This document shows positions 10,501-17,592 of a DNA stretch of 64,000 nucleotides, one piece after another (positions within the stretch are counted from its first letter, which is position 1; the number at the start of each line of letters is the position of its first letter). Where the stretch lies: assembly GCF_028435365.1 (NCBI RefSeq), contig NZ_JAGTJJ010000016.1:62001-126000 (forward strand), read 5' to 3'. The notes under the pieces were generated by a model that made no database searches, was not told where the DNA came from, and worked only from the letters and a program-made list of their open reading frames with translations. The translations under genes and the position numbers were made by a program. The DNA is from Polyangium jinanense. Its GTDB lineage: Bacteria; Myxococcota; Polyangia; Polyangiales; Polyangiaceae.

Positions 10501-11370
10501 CTCGCTGAGCCGCGACGGCGTCATGCTGCGGACCGACGGCGAGCTCGACGAGGTCCCGCTGATGGCGGAGAGCTCGGCCACGAGCGCCGCGCCATCGGCC
10601 GGCCGCTGGCTCGGGTCCTTCGAGAGCATACGCGCGCAGAGGCTCGACACGGAGGCGGACACCTCCGGCCGCACGACCGCGAGCTCGGGCGGCTCTTCGA
10701 GCAGGAGCTTCGCGAGCAGCGCCATCGGGTGCGAGCCCTGAAAGGCCGGTCGTCCTGCCAAACACTCGAAGAGCACGCAGCCGAGCGAAAAGACGTCGGC
10801 GCGTGGGCCCACGACCTCGTCGCCGCGCGCTTGCTCCGGCGCCATGTACCCGGGCGTGCCGAGCACGGAGCTCGACCGCGTGAGCACGGTCGAGCCCGTC
10901 GAGGCGCGTGCGATCCCGAAATCGAGCAGCTTGATGCGATCGACGCGCCTTCCGACGAGGAAGATGTTGCTCGGCTTGATGTCGCGATGCACGATGCCCC
11001 GCGCGTGCGCCGCGGTGAGCCCTTCCGCGGCGTTCCGCACGAGCGCGAGGCCCGCGTCGATTTCGAGCGGCGCGCGCGCGAGGCGCGTGGCGAGGTCCTC
11101 GCCGGAGAGCCACTCCATGACGAGGTAGGGCTCGCCGATGGCCGTGAGCCCGTGCCCGACGTGCCGCACGATGCACGGGTGTTCGAGCCGCGCGAGGATC
11201 CGCGCCTCGGACAGGAATCGCTCGGCGCCGTGCTCGGGATCGCGCAGAAGCTTGAGCGCCACGATCTCGCTCGTCGCGAGATCTTTCGCGCGCCAGATGG
11301 TCCCCATGCCGCCGGAGCTCGCCTTCGACTCCAGCTCGAACCGCCCGTCCACGATCTCGCCGCTCCGCAT
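7552..11370 (-). CDS. Ser/Thr kinase - AAA ATPase - TPR regulator (PknK-like)
   Basis: A 1272-residue cytosolic signalling protein. The N-terminal Hanks-type kinase has Lys40 (IVALKLL), HRD at 128-130, DFG at 150-152 and APE at 177-179, so it should be active; the first Gly of the nucleotide loop is replaced (KASSGGMG). Near residue 478 a Walker A (APAGMGKSRL) and near 615 a Walker B (LLVLEDLHWGD) mark an AAA_16/STAND-type ATPase. The remaining ~500 residues are helical TPR-like repeats. This kinase-ATPase-TPR layout resembles mycobacterial PknK and is common in Polyangiales. Its start lies 7 bp after the stop of the oxygenase gene, so the two form an operon. Substrates are unknown. Confidence 0.9.
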   Translation of the reverse strand: MRSGEIVDGRFELESKASSGGMGTIWRAKDLATSEIVALKLLRDPEHGAERFLSEARILARLEHPCIVRHVGHGLTAIGEPYLVMEWLSGEDLATRLARAPLEIDAGLALVRNAAEGLTAAHARGIVHRDIKPSNIFLVGRRVDRIKLLDFGIARASTGSTVLTRSSSVLGTPGYMAPEQARGDEVVGPRADVFSLGCVLFECLAGRPAFQGSHPMALLAKLLLEEPPELAVVRPEVSASVSSLCARMLSKDPSQRPADGAALVAELSAISGTSSSSPSVRSMTPSRLSERERRLLSIVAIAGTARGALDEVRRIAEPLGAFVDTLAGGTILMVLPGVGSPADQAVRAARAALAIRAASSDRTIALVTGRSDLADRLPVGDLVELVALLVDRAREDGRPGVILDEVTRALLDPRFEVQEHAGHAWLLDEHARGEETRTLLGNPSPFVGRERELNTMLDLLQQEFDEQRAQSVLVTAPAGMGKSRLRQELITKLQDKLPNLCLAVGRADAMRSGAAFSVIASALRMLMEIEVGERREVQQEKVSSAVRALLSGEAAERTAPFLGELVGASFPDERNPLLRSARENAPLMAGRIESAWVEFMRAAARKGPTLLVLEDLHWGDGSSVKLVDTTLRELRDEPFAVVAFARPEVHDLFPRIWAERTHEVRLGPLPRRAASALVRAALGDDVDDALVAGLVARSEGNAFYLEELVRAFTEGRSSGGLPETVLGMVEARLAALPPDVRHFLRAASVYGEVFWPNGVRRLLGGRRPVNVDAALDYAVAREFVTRRNSRRFVGEEEYAFRHALLREGAYAMLTERDRALGHGLAGTWLERVGEPDPSVLAMHFERGGQGPRAAYWHARAAQTAMRGNDLQAGVRAVERGLAAGPTDEVATDLWALRARIASASGDYEASLAAAEEALRRTTPGSVAHCIALEGAIGGAMLLGRHETLQDLSRRVLQTEPAPNALSALARALAPLIAALAATGNGDAFLFLEKMRANMGAGIEMEPSRAGALAYASAMVEKNLARNPWLARQHALDAVRLLEQGGERHVVPIVTAVLVGICTDLGAFEEAEVWLDRTEARPPSMAANVVAAYLAQLRLAQGRFEEAITMSRSVAERVHGRDGNVVSVLGSLTLIEAHIERGDVEAAESLIDATSSRGNLIVAASCAWFRSRALLARGRPAEAVKVCREALGLHRQIGPRGVERVLLTLAEALMAAGDVEAAQVTLREAQDELGAREAAIGDPSYRRHFVERVPGNVRIRRLSGTWLGGSSAQ

Positions 11371-11377
11371 GCGCGCC

Positions 11378-11941
11378 TCAGACCGGACTGTAAAGGATGT
11401 CCGTGCGCAGGACGAACTTCTCGCCCCGCGCGACCTCGGTCGCGATATGCAGAATCCGGTGCTGGAACATCAATGCGCGCCCTCGCCGCGGGCTGATGCG
11501 CCGCTCGAGCTCCGGAAAATCGGTCTCGCCGCCCTCGAAGTCGTCGTTCAGGTAAAAGACCAGCGTGACCAGGCTGCGCACGCCGCCGTCGAGGTGCACC
11601 ACCGTGTCCCAGTGCGCCCCGTGTTGCTCGCCGGACCCGTATCGATACAGACGGATGCGCGGGTTGCCGCCCGCGAGCTTCATGCCCATGAGCAGCTTCG
11701 GCACGTGCGACCCGACCCGCGCGACGAGACCGTCTGCCTCGGCCGCGTCGTCCCACATCACGCGCGTGTTGTTCCGGACCGCGAGATCGACCTCCGGCTC
11801 GCCGTCCTCGCCCACGATCGGCGCGATCTCCTGCTGGCCCGCGCGGATGCGCTCGATGTACGCGTCGCAGTCGGCGGGCGAGAGCGCGTCGTCCACGGTC
11901 CAGACGAGGGGCTGCGTCAAATCGAGGTGACCGGCGTACAT
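11378..11941 (-). CDS. 2OG-Fe(II) dioxygenase, prolyl-4-hydroxylase-like
   Basis: A 187-residue single-domain oxygenase. The double-stranded beta-helix carries the iron facial triad His110-x-Asp112 (GAHWD) and His165 (LHIATEV), with Lys175 or Arg179 (GEKFVLRTD) placed to bind 2-oxoglutarate. VFYLNDDFEGGETDFP is characteristic of the P4Hc family. It probably hydroxylates a protein or small molecule. It is the first gene of a two-gene leftward operon with the PknK-like kinase, so it may be functionally tied to it (inference). A TATACT hexamer lies ten bases upstream of the ATG and may be the -10 element of this operon. Confidence 0.85.
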   Translation of the reverse strand: MYAGHLDLTQPLVWTVDDALSPADCDAYIERIRAGQQEIAPIVGEDGEPEVDLAVRNNTRVMWDDAAEADGLVARVGSHVPKLLMGMKLAGGNPRIRLYRYGSGEQHGAHWDTVVHLDGGVRSLVTLVFYLNDDFEGGETDFPELERRISPRRGRALMFQHRILHIATEVARGEKFVLRTDILYSPV

Positions 11942-12030
11942 GGCGGGGGGGAGTATACGCGCGCGCTGGGCCGAAGGGGCGCTCGTCGTCGGGGCTTGCG
12001 TCCGGACCGACGCGACACCACCGTGTGGGC

Positions 12031-12642
12031 ATGGCGCGCCGCTTCCTCGCCCTCTTCGCGGTCCTCGGCGCCCTCGTCCTCGCGTGGCCGGGCCAAGCGC
12101 ACGCCGGCGCCCTCACCGCGGACGAGAAAACCCGCCTCGCGCGGGGAGAGGTCGTCAAGCGGACCTTCGACGTCGAGCTGCCCGAGGGTGATTTCATCGG
12201 CGGCCTCGGGTACGTGCTCATCGCGGCGCCGCCCGCCGACGTCATGGCCGTGCTGCTCGACCCGGGCTCGTACCGGTATATTTTCCCGCTCACGCAGGAA
12301 GCGCGCCTCGTCAGCCGGAAGGGCGACGATTTTTTCCTGACGTTCCGTCAAGGCGGCGCCAAGGTCTCGGGCGAATACACCGTCCGCGCGCGTCGGGAAA
12401 CCCCTTCGCTCGTCCGGTTCTGGATGGACCCGACGCGGCCCCACGACATCGGGGATTGCTGGGGTTTTTTCCGGGTCGACCCCGCCGACGACGGAAAAAC
12501 CCTGCTCACCTACGGCGCGTTGCTCCACCTCGAATTCGGCGTGATCAAGCTCCTCTTCGAGGAGAAGATCCGCTCGTACGCCTTGCAGACGCCGGAGCTT
12601 TTGCGGCGCTACGTGGAGGATCGGCGGGGGCCTTTGCCCTGA
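12031..12642 (+). CDS. Exported START/SRPBCC-like domain protein
   Basis: About 203 residues. A signal peptide ([18 protein letters not shown], cleavage after AHA) is followed by an SRPBCC/START-type helix-grip domain: [19 protein letters not shown] and [14 protein letters not shown] are the usual first helix and strand, and ELLRRYVED is part of the closing region. These domains bind hydrophobic ligands, so a periplasmic lipid carrier or sensor is plausible. The ATG at 12031 was preferred over an in-frame GTG at 12025. No strong ribosome site is visible. The last 34 bases overlap the 3' end of convergent arsC. Confidence 0.68.
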   Translation: MARRFLALFAVLGALVLAWPGQAHAGALTADEKTRLARGEVVKRTFDVELPEGDFIGGLGYVLIAAPPADVMAVLLDPGSYRYIFPLTQEARLVSRKGDDFFLTFRQGGAKVSGEYTVRARRETPSLVRFWMDPTRPHDIGDCWGFFRVDPADDGKTLLTYGALLHLEFGVIKLLFEEKIRSYALQTPELLRRYVEDRRGPLP

Positions 12643-13052
12643 CGCTCCGCGAGCCCCTCCAGACGCGCCTGGATCTCCCCGCGGGCCGCGCGAAAGCGCG
12701 CGAGCATCTGCTCGCGTGACAGCGTCGGGTCGGTGCTCGCGGGATCGGGGATCGGCCAGTGGAGCCGCTCGATCTTGCCCAGGATCACAGGGCAAACTTC
12801 CTCGGCGCAGAGCGTGACGACGAGGTCGACCGACGCAGGGTCGATCGTGTCCACCGACTTCGACACGTGCGTCGTCAGATCGATCCCGATTTCCCGCATC
12901 ACCTCGATGGCGAAGGGATGGACGCGGGACGGGCTGCTGCCAGCGCTCTCGACCCGCACGTGCTCTCCGAACAGCTTCCGCGAAAGACCTTCCGCCATCT
13001 GGCTGCGGGCCGAGTTCGCGACGCAGAGAAAGAGAATGCTCTTGGGCATCAT
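12609..13052 (-). CDS. arsC: Arsenate reductase, thioredoxin-coupled
   Basis: 147 residues. Reduces As(V) to As(III) using the low-molecular-weight phosphatase fold. The P-loop CVANSAR (C-x5-R) holds nucleophile Cys10; Cys82 and Cys87 (LCAEEVC) supply the resolving pair of the thioredoxin-dependent B. subtilis/S. aureus-type enzyme. The DP general-acid motif is in IPDPAS. It is the last gene of the ars operon: its ATG overlaps the TGA of acr3 (ATGA), so it is translationally coupled to the pump that exports its product. The C-terminal tail overlaps the convergent START-like gene by 34 bp. Confidence 0.95.
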   Translation of the reverse strand: MMPKSILFLCVANSARSQMAEGLSRKLFGEHVRVESAGSSPSRVHPFAIEVMREIGIDLTTHVSKSVDTIDPASVDLVVTLCAEEVCPVILGKIERLHWPIPDPASTDPTLSREQMLARFRAARGEIQARLEGLAERQGKGPRRSST

Positions 13053-14152
13053 GCGTGGACCTCCGATTCCGCGGCGGGCGCTCTGCAGGGCGCCGGTGCG
13101 ACATCGACGCCGCCGGGGAAGAACCGCTTGCCGAGCCGGAGCGCGACGTTGACGAGCCCGATCAGGACGGGCACCTCGACGAGCGGTCCAATGACGGCCG
13201 CGAACGCGGATCCGCTATGGATGCCGAACGTCGCGATGGCGACGGCGATGGCGAGCTCGAAGTTGTTCGACGACGCCGTGAAAGAGAGCGTGGTGGCCTG
13301 CTTGTAGTCCGCGCCGACGCGCTTGCTCAGGAAGAACGAGACGAAGAACATCACGACGAAGTAGACCAGGAGCGGCACCGCAATCCGGAGCACGTCGAGC
13401 GGGAGCTCTACGATGGTCTCGCCCTTCAGGGAGAACATCACCACGATGGTAAAGAGCAGCGCGACGAGCGTGATCGGCCCGATGCGCGGGACGAAGCGCT
13501 CTTGATACCAGTTCGCTCCCCTGGAGGACACGAGCCATCGGCGCGTGAGAAACCCGGCCGCGAACGGGATTCCCAGGTAGATGGCGACGCTCTTCGCGAT
13601 CTCGATGATCGTGATGTTCACGACCGCGCCCTCGAGCCCGAGCCAGGAGGGCAGGAGCGTCGCGAAGAAATACGCGTACACCGAGAAGAACAGCACCTGG
13701 AAGATCGAGTTGAAGGCAACGAGCCCCGCGCAATACTCGGTATCCCCCTTCGCGAGGTCGTTCCAGACGATGACCATCGCGATGCACCGCGCGAGCCCGA
13801 TGAGGATGAGCCCGAGCATGTACTCGGGTTTGTCACGCAGGAACAGCACGGCGAGGCCAAACATCAGCGCCGGGCCGATGATCCAGTTCTGCACGAGCGA
13901 CAGCGCGAGCACACGCTTGTTGCGAAAGACCTTCCCGAGCTCCTCGTAGCGGACCTTCGCGAGCGGGGGGTACATCATCACGACGAGCCCGATGGCGATC
14001 GGGATCGAGGTCGTGCCCACGCTCAGGCGATTCAAAAGCGCCGTGAAACCGGGCGCCGCGAAGCCGAGGGCCACGCCGAGCCCCATGGCGAGGAAGATCC
14101 ACAACGTCAGGTAACGATCGAGGAACGATAACTTGCGGGCGATGCCGTCCAT
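13049..14152 (-). CDS. acr3: Arsenite efflux transporter, ACR3 family
   Basis: 367 residues, about ten hydrophobic segments, of the usual ACR3 length. Exports arsenite across the inner membrane using the proton gradient. The conserved Cys of ACR3 is present in [19 protein letters not shown], and the second signature Glu lies in [16 protein letters not shown] chose the ATG at 14152 ([18 protein letters not shown]) rather than a GTG at 14179 because the first helix follows at normal distance. The stop overlaps the arsC start. Between it and arsI there are about 70 bases, so one transcript is likely. Confidence 0.95.
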   Translation of the reverse strand: MDGIARKLSFLDRYLTLWIFLAMGLGVALGFAAPGFTALLNRLSVGTTSIPIAIGLVVMMYPPLAKVRYEELGKVFRNKRVLALSLVQNWIIGPALMFGLAVLFLRDKPEYMLGLILIGLARCIAMVIVWNDLAKGDTEYCAGLVAFNSIFQVLFFSVYAYFFATLLPSWLGLEGAVVNITIIEIAKSVAIYLGIPFAAGFLTRRWLVSSRGANWYQERFVPRIGPITLVALLFTIVVMFSLKGETIVELPLDVLRIAVPLLVYFVVMFFVSFFLSKRVGADYKQATTLSFTASSNNFELAIAVAIATFGIHSGSAFAAVIGPLVEVPVLIGLVNVALRLGKRFFPGGVDVAPAPCRAPAAESEVHA

Positions 14153-14221
14153 GGGTTTCCAGCGCTGGAGAGGGGGCACGGCGGCGGCGTGTGATCGGTC
14201 GCCGCCGTGGTGTTTTTTCGA

Positions 14222-14719
14222 TCACTCCGCCGTCTTCGGACCGCAGCACGACGAGGCCTGTGGCTTGACCTCCGGCTTTCGTGAGAGGCCGACGGGCGTG
14301 CAGCACGCGCTCTCGTCCTTTTTCAGCGCCGGAGAATCCCCCATGACGGCCGCGTCCGCCTTCACGACGAACACCTCCCAGGAGTTCCCGTCCGGATCCT
14401 CGACCCATACCTTGTCCTGCACCGCATAACAGCAGGACGTATCTTCCTCCGTCATCGTCGTGAGCCCCGCGGCCTCGAAGCGGGCTTTCGCCTCGAGGAC
14501 GTCGTCCGTCGTCGCGACCTGGACCCCGAAATGACTGGCATTGACGCCCGTGCGAGGCGCCTCCTGCATCGTCAGGTTGAGCGAGGGAACCTCGAGGTCG
14601 AATTTCGCATATCCGGGGCGCCGCTTCGTCGCCGCGACGCCGAACGCCTTTTCGTAGAACGCGACGGATTGCTCGATGTTCGCGACGTTCAGGGACACGT
14701 GAGGCTTGAGGACGTTCAT
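14222..14719 (-). CDS. arsI: ArsI/CadI-family organoarsenical C-As lyase
   Basis: 165 residues of vicinal-oxygen-chelate fold. ArsI is an Fe(II)-dependent dioxygenase that cleaves methyl or aryl groups from trivalent organoarsenicals, giving As(III). The residues known to matter all have counterparts: His7, His63 and Glu115 for iron, and the adjacent Cys96-Cys97 that bind the arsenical (TSCCYAVQD). Two extra Cys pairs at 139-140 and 158-159 in the tail may help bind or scavenge arsenic. AAGGAG seven bases before the ATG at 14719 fixes the start. It sits between arsR and acr3, so released arsenite could be exported immediately. Confidence 0.9.
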   Translation of the reverse strand: MNVLKPHVSLNVANIEQSVAFYEKAFGVAATKRRPGYAKFDLEVPSLNLTMQEAPRTGVNASHFGVQVATTDDVLEAKARFEAAGLTTMTEEDTSCCYAVQDKVWVEDPDGNSWEVFVVKADAAVMGDSPALKKDESACCTPVGLSRKPEVKPQASSCCGPKTAE

Positions 14720-14776
14720 GCGGAGTCTCCTTTCTTCCAAAAAACTCGAACCAAGGCGCAAAAAAGGGGCTGCCTT

Positions 14777-15094
14777 TCAGCAGCAGCCGCCCTGTCCGCC
14801 TTTGCCACGCTTGCAGCAGTCCTCCCAGAGGTATTCGGTGAGGACGCGCAGCGCCGCGTAATCGGCCGCGTAGTAGTGGAACGTGCCTTCGAGGCGGGTC
14901 GTGAACAGGCCCGCCTCGACGAGCCGCTTCAGGTGGTGGCTCAGGGTCGACGGGGGCAGATCGACATGCGCCTGGATCTCCCCAGCAGACACCCCCTCGT
15001 CCCCCCCCTGCACGACGAAGCGCAGGATCTGAAGGCGAACGGGATGGCCGAGCGCGCTGAGCTGCTGGGCGTGACGATCCAGCTTCGAGGTCAC
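14777..15094 (-). CDS. arsR: ArsR-family arsenic-responsive repressor
   Basis: 105 residues from the GTG at 15094. Winged helix: LGHPVRLQILRFV, then the recognition helix DLPPSTLSHHLKRLVEAGL. The classic ELCVCDL metal site in helix 3 is absent; instead two Cys pairs, 93-94 (EDCCKRG) and 104-105 (GGCC at the very end), probably bind As(III), as in the C-terminal-site branch of ArsR. The frame stays open upstream to a TTG at 15169, but that region is occupied by promoter and operator, so it is not coding. It heads arsR-arsI-acr3-arsC and is expected to repress itself. Confidence 0.93.
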   Translation of the reverse strand: MTSKLDRHAQQLSALGHPVRLQILRFVVQGGDEGVSAGEIQAHVDLPPSTLSHHLKRLVEAGLFTTRLEGTFHYYAADYAALRVLTEYLWEDCCKRGKGGQGGCC

Positions 15095-15130
15095 GGGCCT
15101 ACTTCTAACATCCTCGAAGTAGGCCCGCAA
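15095..15130 (-). promoter_or_regulatory. ars promoter with overlapping ArsR operator palindrome
   Basis: Perfect inverted repeat: 11-base arms GGGCCTACTTC (15095-15105) and GAAGTAGGCCC (15116-15126) around a 10-base spacer. On the minus strand a -35 TTGCGG (15130-15125), a 17-bp spacer and a -10 TAGAAG (15107-15102) are almost wholly inside the palindrome. Transcription would start about seven bases on, at the arsR GTG itself (15094). ArsR bound here would block polymerase directly. The palindrome is seen in the sequence; promoter and leaderless start are inferred from hexamer match and spacing. Confidence 0.75.
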
Positions 15131-15174
15131 GGAGCTTCTTCCGGAAAAGTGGAAGTTGTCCCCTGACAACCGGC

Positions 15175-15771
15175 TCAGTCGATGCCGAGGATGGTCACGT
15201 CCGTGATCGGCGCGGACGAAGCGATCGTGCGGATCTTGCCTTTCTTCGTGGTCACGATCCAGCCCGAGCCGCCGGGGATGCGCATCTTCGTGCCCGGACG
15301 CATGCGGCGCGCCCCGCCCTTCGGCGGATAAAGGATCTCCACGGACCGATCCTCCGCGGCGATCTGCACGACGTACACGTACGCGAGCCGATCGAGCTCC
15401 CCCTCGATGGCCACCTTCGTGCCCGCCTCGACGTCGAACTCGTTCATGGCCTCGTCACGCATCTCGCTGAGGAGCGCGTAGCCCCACGCCAGGCGCCGGA
15501 ACGGTCGCCCCGTCAGGCTCGGCGGCGGCTCGTCGATGAAGTCCACCGGCGCCACGGCCGCGGCCCTCACCGCCGCCTTCGCCCTCGCCTCGACCTTCGC
15601 CGTCGCGCTGCCCTTCGTCGCCCTCGCCGAGGCCTTCGCCGCCTTTCCCGCGCCCTTCACAGGCGCCTTTGCCGCGCTCTTCGTCGCCTTCTTTGCCGCG
15701 CCCTTGACCCCGCCCTGCGTCTTCCCCTTGGTCTTCATCGTGCCGCCCTTCGCGCTGCTCCTGGTCACCAT
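15175..15771 (-). CDS. Histone H1-like Lys/Ala-rich tail fused to small beta domain
   Basis: 198 residues. Roughly the first 75 are a run of Lys/Ala/Gly (GAAKKATKSAAKAPVKGAGK and similar), as in H1-like or AlgP-type tails that bind DNA non-specifically. Residues 80-198 form a compact, strand-rich domain (DVEAGTKVAIEG, VYVVQIAAEDRSVEILYPPK) resembling SH3-like or DUF4384-type modules; I do not recognise it firmly. No signal peptide. The start may be the ATG at 15771 or the one at 15738. A short inverted repeat GTTGTC-CCCT-GACAAC (15155-15170) just after its stop may weakly terminate before the ars promoter. Confidence 0.6.
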   Translation of the reverse strand: MVTRSSAKGGTMKTKGKTQGGVKGAAKKATKSAAKAPVKGAGKAAKASARATKGSATAKVEARAKAAVRAAAVAPVDFIDEPPPSLTGRPFRRLAWGYALLSEMRDEAMNEFDVEAGTKVAIEGELDRLAYVYVVQIAAEDRSVEILYPPKGGARRMRPGTKMRIPGGSGWIVTTKKGKIRTIASSAPITDVTILGID

Positions 15772-15945
15772 CGCCGCCGCATTCTATGGCGGAGCGCCAA
15801 AAAACCCTAGCGCGACGAACATCCCTCCTGCGTGAGCGAGACCGCCCCGGGGCAAGGGGGTGGCAGGGCTGGTTCCGGCGTGCTCTTCTTGACGCTCGAC
15901 ACGAAAGGGGCTCGGCACGACGATTGCGTCGAGCACGTCCGCGCC

Positions 15946-16617
15946 ATGGACCCGATGGAGCAAGCGCGCCACCGCATGGTGGACGAACAACTCGCACGCC
16001 GCGACATCCAGGATGCGCGGGTGCTCGATGCGATGCGTCGCGTCCCACGGCACGCCTTCGTGCCCGCCGGGCGCGAGCACGAGGCGTATCTCGACAGACC
16101 GCTGCCGATAGCCGCTCAGCAGACGATCTCGCAGCCGTACATCGTCGCGCTCACCGCGCAAGCTCTGCGGATCGGGCCGGACACGCGGGTCCTCGAGATC
16201 GGCGCGGGCTCGGGGTACGCGGCGGCGGTGCTCGCCGAGCTCGCGCGTGAGGTCGTCACCGTCGAGCGCCACCCGCTCCTCGCCGCCGAGGCCGCCGCGC
16301 GGCTCACATCGCTACGTTACGGAAACATCCGGGTGGTCACTGGAGATGGCACCCGCGGTTATCCCGAGCGCGCACCTTATGACGCCATCGCGGTGACGGC
16401 GAGCGGGCCGCGCGTGCCGAAGGCGCTTTTGGACCAGCTCGCGCCAGGCGGCCGCATGGTGATTCCGATCGGGCCGGACGAACACCAGCAAGAGCTCGTC
16501 CTCGTCACGCGGAGCCCGGAAGACGGTCGGTTCTCGGAGCATAGGCTCGGCGCGGTGCGGTTCGTCCCGCTCGTCGGCGAGGACGGCTGGGCCTGCGCGG
16601 ACGGCGCTTGGGATTGA
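15946..16617 (+). CDS. pcm: Protein-L-isoaspartate O-methyltransferase
   Basis: 223 residues. Repairs isoaspartyl damage in proteins using S-adenosylmethionine. Family signatures are ARHRMVDEQLARRDI at the N terminus, LPIAAQQTISQPYIVA (substrate-binding loop), VLEIGAGSGYAAAVLAEL (SAM motif I), and PYDAIAVTASGPRVPKALLD (post-I region). The ATG at 15946 (MDPMEQ) precedes the first family helix; the frame is open upstream to 15832, but that stretch has no domain content. Divergent from the Lys/Ala-rich gene. Confidence 0.93.
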   Translation: MDPMEQARHRMVDEQLARRDIQDARVLDAMRRVPRHAFVPAGREHEAYLDRPLPIAAQQTISQPYIVALTAQALRIGPDTRVLEIGAGSGYAAAVLAELAREVVTVERHPLLAAEAAARLTSLRYGNIRVVTGDGTRGYPERAPYDAIAVTASGPRVPKALLDQLAPGGRMVIPIGPDEHQQELVLVTRSPEDGRFSEHRLGAVRFVPLVGEDGWACADGAWD

Positions 16618-16662
16618 TTCGATCCCGTACCATTTTGCCCTCCGCCCTGATACGATGAGCGC

Positions 16663-16893
16663 ATGGCGCATCCGTACCGCACGAGGCCCACGGTGCCCCC
16701 TGACGGCTCGCCTGAGGATGGGCGGCTCTCCGGTCCGACGCTCGCGTTTGGTTTGTTCTGCGTCATCTCGGGCCTCGCGCTCGCGGGCTCGTCGCGCCCG
16801 GGCGCGCTCTTGCTCGCGGGCAGCGCCGGGACGATCGCGCTCGCGGCGCGCAAGGGTCCACGCGGAGGGGCGTACCCCCGTGACAAGGATTGA
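16663..16893 (+). CDS. Small two-helix membrane protein
   Basis: 76 residues. Two hydrophobic segments (LAFGLFCVISGLALAG and PGALLLAGSAGTIALAA) are separated by a short loop, preceded by a Pro-rich cytosolic start and followed by a basic tail. No family recognised. Its end overlaps the GTG start of alkB by 14 bases, so alkB is probably translated by re-initiation from this gene. A TACGAT hexamer six bases before the ATG could be a -10 element. Confidence 0.5.
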   Translation: MAHPYRTRPTVPPDGSPEDGRLSGPTLAFGLFCVISGLALAGSSRPGALLLAGSAGTIALAARKGPRGGAYPRDKD

Positions 16894-17470
16894 GCTCCAG
16901 CACGGAGGATTCCTTCTCTTCCACGACCCGTTTCTCACGCCGGACGAGGCCCGCGGCTCGTTCAGCGCGCTGCTTGCGGAGGTCCCGTTCCGGCAGGAGA
17001 CGATCCGGCTCTTCGGCAAGTCGATCCTGCAGCCCCGCCTTTCGGCCTGGCACGGCGATCCGGGCGCGTCGTACACGTATTCGGGTCTGTCGCTCACGCC
17101 GAACCCCTGGACGCCCGCGCTCGCCTCGCTCCGCGCGCGGGTCGAGGCGGCGGCCGGCTGCACGTTCAACAGCGTGCTCGTGAACCATTACCGAGACGGC
17201 GACGATTCGATGGGCAAACACGCCGACGACGAGCCCGAGCTCGGCGAAAACCCGGTGATCGCGTCGCTGTCGCTCGGGGCGAAGAGGAGGTTCGTCCTGG
17301 AGCCGAAGAAGAAGGGCGGGGAGAAGGTGACGCTGGAGCTCGGCGAGGGGAATTTGCTGGTGATGGCCGGGACGACGCAGCACCATTACCGGCACGGGGT
17401 GCCGAAGCAGGCGGGGCGCGGGGCGCGGATGAACCTCACGTTTCGGCGGATCCTGCCCGCGAGGATCTGA
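16880..17470 (+). CDS. alkB: AlkB-type 2OG-Fe(II) dioxygenase (alkylated nucleic acid repair)
   Basis: 196 residues, close to the length of E. coli AlkB. Oxidatively removes alkyl lesions from DNA or RNA bases. Iron ligands: His114-x-Asp116 (GKHADDEPEL) and His172 (YRHGVPK); Arg183/Arg189 (GARMNLTFRRI) fit 2-oxoglutarate. NHYRDGDDSMGKHADDE and IASLSLGAKRRFVLEPK are typical AlkB segments. The GTG at 16880 was chosen because GGAGGGG lies nine bases upstream and the fold starts at once. The last ~100 bases of this gene are copied in the mosaic region downstream (see 18651). Confidence 0.92.
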   Translation: MTRIELQHGGFLLFHDPFLTPDEARGSFSALLAEVPFRQETIRLFGKSILQPRLSAWHGDPGASYTYSGLSLTPNPWTPALASLRARVEAAAGCTFNSVLVNHYRDGDDSMGKHADDEPELGENPVIASLSLGAKRRFVLEPKKKGGEKVTLELGEGNLLVMAGTTQHHYRHGVPKQAGRGARMNLTFRRILPARI

Positions 17471-17592
17471 AAGCGCTCCTCCTTCTCGGTTGGTCCGGGA
17501 CGAACCAGTGGTTTGCCCGCGAACACGTAGGGTTCGTCCGCGGAGAGGGTTCGTCTTGACCGGCCAATGCTTCAGGGTGTAGGCTCACTCCC

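Noticed and set aside
15095..15169. N-terminal extension of ArsR to a TTG
   Set aside because: The region is occupied by a palindrome and promoter hexamers; family homology starts after the GTG at 15094.
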